From Cytophagales bacterium (lineage in GTDB: Bacteria > Bacteroidota > Bacteroidia > Cytophagales > Cyclobacteriaceae): a DNA stretch of 12,047 nucleotides. The notes under the pieces are model-generated. The model made no database searches and was not told the origin of the DNA. It worked only from the letters and a program-made list of their open reading frames with translations. The stretch covers positions 1-12,047 of the forward strand of contig DAHVFH010000097.1 of the NCBI GenBank assembly GCA_027317105.1, in the 5' to 3' direction. Shown piece by piece: positions 7,496-12,047 of this stretch; position 1 is the stretch's first letter, and each line of letters begins with the position of its first letter. The position numbers and the translations under genes are program-made.

Positions 7496-8335
7496 TTAGT
7501 GCCCAGTGGTTCCTAACCATAACAAGGCATTGAGAATTAGCTGGTTTTGCGCTTCATTGTCAAATTGAAAAGATAGCTCTTTGTTTGTTTTATGTTCGTA
7601 ATCTATGTCGTTGTGCCCCATATTTATATATATCATTTTGTAGTTTTTGTTGGCCCAAACTACAGGATAATACCCATGATACCAGATTTCGCTAGCCTTT
7701 GGACCTGTGCCGAGCGGAAAACTTGAAGAATCAATTGACAAAAGAATTTTGATGGCTGGATTTTTTCGCAAATCTTTTTCCCAGCAATACCATTCATTCG
7801 GGGCCGATTTGAATTTACCGGGTAAGTTTCTCACAACAGGATGATCTTTATCTTCAATTTTTAAAATGGCTGAAGTCGGTCTCCAGGTATTGCTTTTGTA
7901 CTGGCCCGCTCCAATAAATTGATTATGGTACCAATCCCAGTCTTGGGGATAAGCAGAAGGTGTGAGCGCAAAGGCGGCAAAATGAAATCCCATCCAGGCG
8001 CCACCATGTTTCATAAAACTTTCAAAAGCTTCACGCTGATCAATTGCCTCCGGTCGCGTGTCTAAAAATAACACAACCTGATAGCGGGCCAGGAAAGTTG
8101 AATTTAAGTTTGTCCAGTCTTTCGTGGAATCGTAGGTGAAATTATGGTGTTGAGCGATTTGCGCAAGCCACCGATTCGCTTCATGAACAAAACTGATGTG
8201 CGCCTGATCATTTTTGGCCGTGTAAAAAGCAATTACGTTGAATTTTCGATTGACACTTTGACCATAACTCGATTGATGAACAGGTATGCACCATCCAATC
8301 AATACTATTTTCAGAAATACAAATCGCAAATTCAT
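7496..8335 (-). CDS. Exported ThuA-like (class I glutamine amidotransferase-like fold) protein
   Basis: A 279-residue protein with an N-terminal signal peptide ending near SYG-Q (residues 24-26). The rest matches the ThuA-like domain: FNVIAFYTAKNDQAH at the start, RYQVVLFLDTRP, then FMKHGGAWMGFHFAAF (the family's G-G-x-x-G-x-H segment), EDKDHPVVRNLPGKF, APNEWYCW, and YYPVVWANKNYKMIYINMGH near the end. ThuA proteins are named after trehalose utilisation, but secreted Bacteroidota versions are usually linked to carbohydrate metabolism on weak grounds. No amidotransferase-type nucleophilic Cys is obvious, so the fold may bind rather than catalyse. No glycoside hydrolase or SusCD genes adjoin it. 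The gap to DUF2807 upstream is 136 bases, so it may have its own promoter. Confidence 0.87.
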   Translation of the reverse strand: MNLRFVFLKIVLIGWCIPVHQSSYGQSVNRKFNVIAFYTAKNDQAHISFVHEANRWLAQIAQHHNFTYDSTKDWTNLNSTFLARYQVVLFLDTRPEAIDQREAFESFMKHGGAWMGFHFAAFALTPSAYPQDWDWYHNQFIGAGQYKSNTWRPTSAILKIEDKDHPVVRNLPGKFKSAPNEWYCWEKDLRKNPAIKILLSIDSSSFPLGTGPKASEIWYHGYYPVVWANKNYKMIYINMGHNDIDYEHKTNKELSFQFDNEAQNQLILNALLWLGTTGH

Positions 8336-8358
8336 TTCTAAATATAGTCTTTAGAAAT
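8334..8358 (-). promoter_or_regulatory. Perfect 9-bp inverted repeat over the ThuA-like start codon
   Basis: ATTTCTAAA (8334-8342) and TTTAGAAAT (8350-8358) are perfect inverted arms around a 7-base spacer. In the minus-strand transcript the second arm ends on the first two bases of the ATG, so a hairpin would hide the start codon. A -7-like TATATTTA (8339-8346) overlaps it, so it could instead be an operator. Function is inferred. Confidence 0.35.
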
Positions 8359-8396
8359 TCATGCTGAGTATACGCTTAATGAATTATGTGCTATTG

Positions 8397-8432
8397 TGGT
8401 TCAATTGCTCAGTAGCAAGCAACCAGGAACCA
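8397..8432 (-). other. Nested inverted repeat downstream of the DUF2807 gene
   Basis: TGGTTC (8397-8402) pairs with GAACCA (8427-8432), and inside it TTGCT (8405-8409) pairs with AGCAA (8414-8418) around a 4-base loop. It lies about 40 bases past the DUF2807 stop, in the gap before the ThuA-like gene. There is no following T tract in the minus-strand direction, so a standard intrinsic terminator is not supported. Confidence 0.3.
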
Positions 8433-8471
8433 GCATCATCATAATTCTGACTTGATGAGAAGATCACGCAA

Positions 8472-9203
8472 TTATTTGTTCAGCATAGTGCGCCCGAACG
8501 TTATCCGATTGACTTCCGCTCCGCCATTCAACCGTACATCCGATTCGCCAAAGGTGACCAATCGCAAATTGTCTTTTGCATTGAATTTAAGTTTGCTTTC
8601 TCCGTACGTTGTCGAGGCAATTTCCTCTCCTTGAATTGCTTGAGCGTCAATCTTATTTTCGCCAAATAGCTTATATTTTTGCGTGTCCACCGTGCCTGAT
8701 TTTATCTTTAAGGTATGTTGCCCATACAGCGCGGCTTTGAATTTTCCGGTTTGAAGAGACGCCAGGGTGATGTCGCATTCGCCATACGCACTTAGCTTGA
8801 ACTTTTTATTTTCTATCACACCCTCTACATCTACTCCTTGCTCTCCGCGTACCACCAGCTTTTCCAATTGCTGATAGGTAACATAGGCGGTTATGCTGGC
8901 GTTGCGGTAAACACTTTCTTTTTCAACCCAGCCATCTTTTTTAACGCGTTTTCGCCTTTCGGTAAACCGCGAGCCATCTAAATAAATATGCAGTGTTTTA
9001 TTTTTTACGATCACATTTATTTTTGAGGCGTCAATATTTTCATAGTTGATCTTAACGGATTCTGTTTGCCCGGCCACCATTACTAGATTGATCTTGGGCG
9101 AGGCGATCACTTTCTTGAAGTGGCCAACTTGTTTTTCGATGCTTTGAGCCGAGAGGCCAAAGGTGATGAACGAGGCAAAAAACAAGGCAAATAGCGCTTT
9201 CAT
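8472..9203 (-). CDS. Exported DUF2807 'head GIN' domain protein
   Basis: A 243-residue exported protein. The signal peptide MKALFALFFASFITFGLSA precedes Gln20. The rest matches the DUF2807 (GIN) family: FKKVIASPKINLVMVAGQTESVKI, TLHIYLDG, ITAYVTYQQLEKLVVRGEQGV, then a beta-helix of short rungs. The rungs are unusually regular, each with a Y/F-G-E-like turn at residues 140, 160, 180, 200, 218 and 236. Proteins of this family are called putative adhesins or autotransporter-like, but this one has no transporter domain and no T9SS C-terminal domain, so it is probably periplasmic or outer-membrane associated. A KKDGWVEKESVYRN loop (about 88-101) interrupts the N-terminal part. It diverges from the M13 peptidase gene over a 175-base gap. 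Confidence 0.88.
   Translation of the reverse strand: MKALFALFFASFITFGLSAQSIEKQVGHFKKVIASPKINLVMVAGQTESVKINYENIDASKINVIVKNKTLHIYLDGSRFTERRKRVKKDGWVEKESVYRNASITAYVTYQQLEKLVVRGEQGVDVEGVIENKKFKLSAYGECDITLASLQTGKFKAALYGQHTLKIKSGTVDTQKYKLFGENKIDAQAIQGEEIASTTYGESKLKFNAKDNLRLVTFGESDVRLNGGAEVNRITFGRTMLNK
8475..8804 (-). repeat. Six-rung YGE/FGE repeat in the DUF2807 protein
   Basis: From residue 134 to the C-terminus the protein repeats a short rung with a turn YGEC, YGQH, FGEN, YGES, FGES and FGRT at residues 140, 160, 180, 200, 218 and 236. The period is 20 residues for the first rungs and 18 for the last two. Each turn is followed by an alternating strand such as KLKF or DVRL. This is the pattern of a single-stranded beta-helix. 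Confidence 0.75.
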
Positions 9204-9336
9204 ATTTTTTGAGTTTTATTCAAGACTATGCTTAGCGGGCAAGGGTTGCATCGTGTAAAATATTTCTTTTGCTAAATCAAGCCGTTACTATCTGTAACAA
9301 CCTGGTTCAGAGAAATGAACAAGGATATTTAGGCGG

Positions 9337-9367
9337 CATTTAGTAATATTCAACTTTAAACTAAATG
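9337..9367 (+). promoter_or_regulatory. Perfect 8-bp inverted repeat upstream of the M13 peptidase gene
   Basis: CATTTAGT (9337-9344) and ACTAAATG (9360-9367) are perfect inverted arms with a 15-base spacer, so their centres are 23 bases apart, about two helical turns. The downstream arm ends 11 bases before the ATG. The spacing fits a dimeric repressor site or a leader hairpin; no regulator can be named. Confidence 0.35.
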
Positions 9368-9378
9368 AATTCGTAGCC

Positions 9379-11424
9379 ATGTCTAAAATTTCAAGACCCA
9401 TCAAAGCACTCTTAGCTTGCCTCCTTTTGTTTTCTGCCTCTTCTGTATTTTCCCAAGATCCAGGAAAAGCCAAGTTTATTGATCGCGCCAACATGGATAT
9501 GTTGGTGAAACCGGGCGACAATTTTGTGGAATATGCCGGTGGCACGTGGTTGAAAAACAATTCCATTCCCGCTAAGGAAACCAGTTGGGGAAGTTTCAAC
9601 ATGCTGCGCGACTTTAATGTTAAAGCGCTTAAAATAATCCTAACGGATGCAGCTGCGGACAAAAATGCAAAGCCCGGATCGGTGAAAAAACGGGTGGCCG
9701 ATTTTTATGAAGCGGCAATGGATACGGTTGCCATTGAAAAATTAGTTGCTGACCCTATTCGTGCTGACCTACAACGCGTAACCGAATTGAAGGACAAACA
9801 ACAAGTGCTGGATGAAATTAGCTATGAACGATCGCACGGCATTGGGTTTCCGCTCTTTGGTTTTTATGTTGGCCAGGATAGAAAGCATCCCGACAAGATG
9901 GCTGTGCAATTCAGTCAGGGTGGGCTGTCTATGCCCGATCGGGATTACTATTTAAAATCAGATGCTCGATCAAAGAAAATACAAGGCGCTTTTGAAATGT
10001 ATATCATCTCCTTATTTAAACTGACCGGCACATCGGAAGAGCAAGCGAAAAAAAATGCCGCTACCATTTTTGCGATGGAGAAGAAATTGGCGAAGGCCGA
10101 AATGAGCCGTACCGAAATGCGCGACCCACAGAAAACTTACAATAAATTTTCCATTACCGACTTTGCAAAGACAACGCCCTCTATTGATTGGAAGTCTTTT
10201 CTGGCTAAGATCAACATCACCAACCAAGATAGTATCCTGGTGAATGTTCCGAAGTTTTTTCCGGTGGCGGATAGTCTCTTGCAGGCAACGCCAATTAATG
10301 AATGGCAAGTTTATTTGCAATGGAATTTGCTTCGGTCGGCAGCGCCTTATTTGAGCAAACCCTTTGTGGATGCAGAGTTTGCTTACAACCAAACGCTTAC
10401 CGGACAAAAAGTGCAAACGCCCCGCTGGCAGAGAGCTTCGAGCCTTACCGATGGGCATGTTGGTGAGCTGTTGGGACAACTGTATGTAGAGAAATATTTC
10501 AAACCCGAAGCTAAGGCCCGCATGAAAGTTTTGATTGATAACTTAATCAAGGCGTATGAAATCAGGATTAAGCAATTGGATTGGATGAGTGATGCGACCA
10601 AACAAAAAGCCCTGGCGAAACTAAAAGCGTTTCATCCAAAGATTGCCTATCCGGACAAATGGAAAAATTATGATGGCTTGGCGATCGAAGAAAAAACTTT
10701 TCTCCAAAATGTGTGCAATGCCAACCACTGGGCGTTCAACGACATGATTAGCCAACTAGGAAAACCAGTGGACCGGTTGCGTTGGGGGATGACACCGCCT
10801 ACCGTAAACGCGTACTACAATCCGGTGATGAATGAAATTGTTTTTCCGGCCGGTATTCTTCAATACCCTTTCTTCCACCCTGATGCGGACGATGCATTTA
10901 ACTACGGTGCGATAGGCGCGGTGATCGGGCATGAGATTTCCCACGGGTTTGATGACTCCGGAAGCCAGTATGATAAAGACGGCACCTTGCGCAATTGGTG
11001 GACAGCGGAAGATCGGGAGAAATTTGATGCGAAGGCAAAACTCTTGCAGCAACAATTTGATGCCTACACCATTTTGGATACGCTGCACGTGAACGGCAAA
11101 CTTACGCTGGGCGAAAACATTGGCGACCTGGGTGGACTAAATGCAGCTTATGAAGCATTTAAAATGACAAGCCAGAGCAAAGGAAATAAAAAGATTGATG
11201 GCTTCACACCCGATCAGCGTTTCTTCCTGGCGTGGGCGCAAGTGTGGCGAGGCAAAACATTGCCCGAGCGCGCCTCGCAATTAATTGTGATCGATCCCCA
11301 TGCCCCCGGAGAATACCGAGCCATTGGCACACCTTCCAACATGGATACTTGGTACAAAGCCTTTAACATTCAACCAGGCGATAAGCTTTACAAAAAGCCG
11401 GAGGAGAGGATTAAGATTTGGTGA
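9379..11424 (+). CDS. pepO: M13 family zinc metallopeptidase (PepO/neprilysin-like), secreted
   Basis: A 681-residue exported endopeptidase, typical M13 length. The signal peptide ends near VFS-Q (residue 25-26). The M13 N-terminal domain follows (PGDNFVEYAGGTWLKNN, about 45-61), then GGLSMPDRDYYLK at 181-193. The catalytic domain has all expected motifs: substrate-binding NAYYNP (477-482), zinc-binding HEISH (518-522, coding bases 10930-10944), the third zinc ligand in ENIGD (Glu579, with Asp583), and DPHAPGEYR (His641, Arg647), which stabilises the transition state. M13 enzymes cut small to medium peptides on the amino side of hydrophobic residues. The Cys of the usual C-terminal CxxW is absent (RIKIW), as in other bacterial members, so the protein is not disulfide-clamped there. 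A Cys at residue 14 lies inside the signal core and is unlikely to be lipidated. Location is probably periplasmic or outer membrane. Confidence 0.93.
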   Translation: MSKISRPIKALLACLLLFSASSVFSQDPGKAKFIDRANMDMLVKPGDNFVEYAGGTWLKNNSIPAKETSWGSFNMLRDFNVKALKIILTDAAADKNAKPGSVKKRVADFYEAAMDTVAIEKLVADPIRADLQRVTELKDKQQVLDEISYERSHGIGFPLFGFYVGQDRKHPDKMAVQFSQGGLSMPDRDYYLKSDARSKKIQGAFEMYIISLFKLTGTSEEQAKKNAATIFAMEKKLAKAEMSRTEMRDPQKTYNKFSITDFAKTTPSIDWKSFLAKINITNQDSILVNVPKFFPVADSLLQATPINEWQVYLQWNLLRSAAPYLSKPFVDAEFAYNQTLTGQKVQTPRWQRASSLTDGHVGELLGQLYVEKYFKPEAKARMKVLIDNLIKAYEIRIKQLDWMSDATKQKALAKLKAFHPKIAYPDKWKNYDGLAIEEKTFLQNVCNANHWAFNDMISQLGKPVDRLRWGMTPPTVNAYYNPVMNEIVFPAGILQYPFFHPDADDAFNYGAIGAVIGHEISHGFDDSGSQYDKDGTLRNWWTAEDREKFDAKAKLLQQQFDAYTILDTLHVNGKLTLGENIGDLGGLNAAYEAFKMTSQSKGNKKIDGFTPDQRFFLAWAQVWRGKTLPERASQLIVIDPHAPGEYRAIGTPSNMDTWYKAFNIQPGDKLYKKPEERIKIW

Positions 11425-11472
11425 GGTGAAATAGAAACTATTGTTTGATATAGATTGAATATGACGAATCGA

Positions 11473-11506
11473 AGAGTCAACGGGGCGGATCAAGGCGGGT
11501 GACTCT
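11473..11506. repeat. 7-bp inverted repeat with G-rich 20-base loop
   Basis: AGAGTCA (11473-11479) and TGACTCT (11500-11506) flank a G-rich 20-base loop, about 50 bases after the M13 stop. No T tract follows on either strand, so it is not a convincing terminator. The stretch 11425-11575 holds nothing else I recognise. Confidence 0.3.
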
Positions 11507-11575
11507 ACGGAGAAAAAGAATACTTGCAGAAAAGTGGCTGAACCCCGCAACAACTATTTTTGACCAATAGGACAA

Positions 11576-11908
11576 CTAGGGTAGTTGGTATTCAATCAAC
11601 ACTACTTCCGATTTGGTTGTGCCAAGTGAATAAAGCTTCCTGTTCACTTGGTCTAAACTGTAAACGAAGCCAAGGTTTGTCATATAACCATAGACAAAGT
11701 CAATTATTGTAGGAGAGCGTATTGGGCATTTCAGTTCAATTTCTCTAAAGCCATTTTTCTCAATAAAATAGAGTTCATCGAAAGGCTTTTCCACATCATT
11801 AAAATTCGTTGTAATTATCCACTTTTCTGAAAGCAGTTTTGGTGAATTAAAACAGTTGCTGCATATTATTTCTTTTGAACTTTCAGTTACTAATTTTAGT
11901 GTTTGCAA
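11576..11908 (-). CDS. Hypothetical protein with CxxC motif; 5' end uncertain
   Basis: I do not recognise this protein. The frame from the TAG at 11576 encodes about 110 residues from a TTG at 11908: a CSNC motif at residues 16-19, WIITTNFNDV, FIEKNGFREIELKCP, then YGYMTNLGFVYSLDQVNRKLYS and a final strand VVLIEYQLP. It looks like a small alpha/beta protein with no signal peptide. There is no ATG near the front. The frame stays open a further 19 codons upstream (to a TGA at 11966-11968) without an ATG, GTG or TTG. Either the gene uses TTG, or its 5' end has been lost, possibly through the insertion-sequence-like gene that starts beside it. Stop-free length and the CxxC argue for a real gene or a recent remnant. 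Confidence 0.45.
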   Translation of the reverse strand: MQTLKLVTESSKEIICSNCFNSPKLLSEKWIITTNFNDVEKPFDELYFIEKNGFREIELKCPIRSPTIIDFVYGYMTNLGFVYSLDQVNRKLYSLGTTKSEVVLIEYQLP

Positions 11909-11933
11909 AGTATCCGAACGGTGAACTACATAT

Positions 11934-11963
11934 TTTCTGAGGCATAAGGTGAAGGTAGTTTTG
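11934..11963 (+). promoter_or_regulatory. Candidate Bacteroidota-type promoter
   Basis: TAGTTTTG (11956-11963) matches the Bacteroidota primary-sigma -7 consensus TAnnTTTG exactly. TTTC (11934-11937), 18 bases upstream, is a one-mismatch fit to the -33 TTTG. The ATG of the right-edge gene follows 16 bases after the -7 element. This is the best promoter match in the window. Confidence 0.45.
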
Positions 11964-11979
11964 TGTCAAACTCTACCGT

Positions 11980-12047
11980 ATGACTTCAGCACTTGAACCG
12001 ACACAGCAATTGATGTTTTCTTTGATAAAAATCTGGGAGGCCAGCGG
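11980..12047 (+). CDS. Probable IS66-family accessory ORF (TnpA-like), N-terminal fragment
   Basis: An ATG at 11980-11982 opens a plus-strand frame that reaches the window edge after 22 codons. The visible residues include EPTQQLMFSLIKIWEASG. The pattern M-F-x-L-I-x-x-W-x-x-S-G is what I know from the start of the first ORF of IS66-type elements, a small helix-turn-helix protein that continues with a Q-x-x-F-C stretch; that continuation lies outside the window. A good -33/-7 promoter sits just upstream. The terminal inverted repeat of an element could not be identified with certainty. The assignment rests on one short motif and could be wrong; other small HTH proteins begin similarly. Confidence 0.5.
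   Translation, partial: MTSALEPTQQLMFSLIKIWEAS

Noticed and set aside
10012..10479. A 155-residue open frame antisense to the M13 gene
   Set aside because: It lies fully inside a strongly supported peptidase gene, has no recognisable domain, and its composition looks like a shadow of the coding strand.
11573..11587. CAACTA-GGG-TAGTTG hairpin over the stop codon of the minus-strand ORF
   Set aside because: Six pairs with a 3-base loop and no T tract; not enough for a terminator call.

Overview
This window looks like ordinary chromosomal sequence from a member of Bacteroidota, most likely a Cytophagales-type soil or freshwater bacterium. Three things support this. The first complete gene ends in a gliding-motility/type IX secretion (T9SS) C-terminal domain. 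Families typical of the phylum are present (SBBP/PKD surface protein, DUF2807 'head GIN', DUF2141, ThuA-like secreted protein, bacterial M13 peptidase). Five of the exported proteins have Gln next to the predicted signal-peptidase cleavage site, and no start has a strong Shine-Dalgarno sequence. I cannot name the genus.

Layout from left to right. A truncated lipoprotein gene leaves the left edge on the minus strand (1-68) and diverges from a 1105-residue T9SS-exported SBBP/PKD protein (190-3507, +). Convergent to that is an EamA/DMT permease (3544-4428, -). A DUF1003 membrane protein (4621-5400, +) and an OmpA-like protein with an N-terminal SPOR-like region (5481-6659, +) follow. A minus-strand run of four genes comes next, in transcription order: DUF2807 (8472-9203), ThuA-like (7496-8335), DUF2141 (6913-7413) and a CsbD-like protein (6695-6880); the last two probably form an operon. 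Divergent from DUF2807 is a secreted M13 zinc metallopeptidase (9379-11424, +). At the right end is an unrecognised minus-strand ORF without an ATG (11576-11908). After it, a Bacteroidota-type promoter leads into the first 22 codons of a plus-strand gene resembling the IS66 accessory ORF (11980 to the edge).

The common theme is the cell envelope: surface display, outer-membrane/peptidoglycan contact, periplasmic proteins, a periplasmic or surface protease and an inner-membrane exporter. I see no sign that these genes form one dedicated system. No RNA genes, CRISPR arrays or complete mobile elements are visible. No gene-free stretch exceeds about 180 bases.

The points most worth following up are the right edge (probable insertion-sequence start next to an ORF that may have lost its 5' end), the OmpA-like protein whose peptidoglycan-binding motif is altered and interrupted, the six-rung YGE/FGE repeat in the DUF2807 protein, and two perfect inverted repeats placed at start codons. 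Nothing here is strong evidence for an undescribed system.
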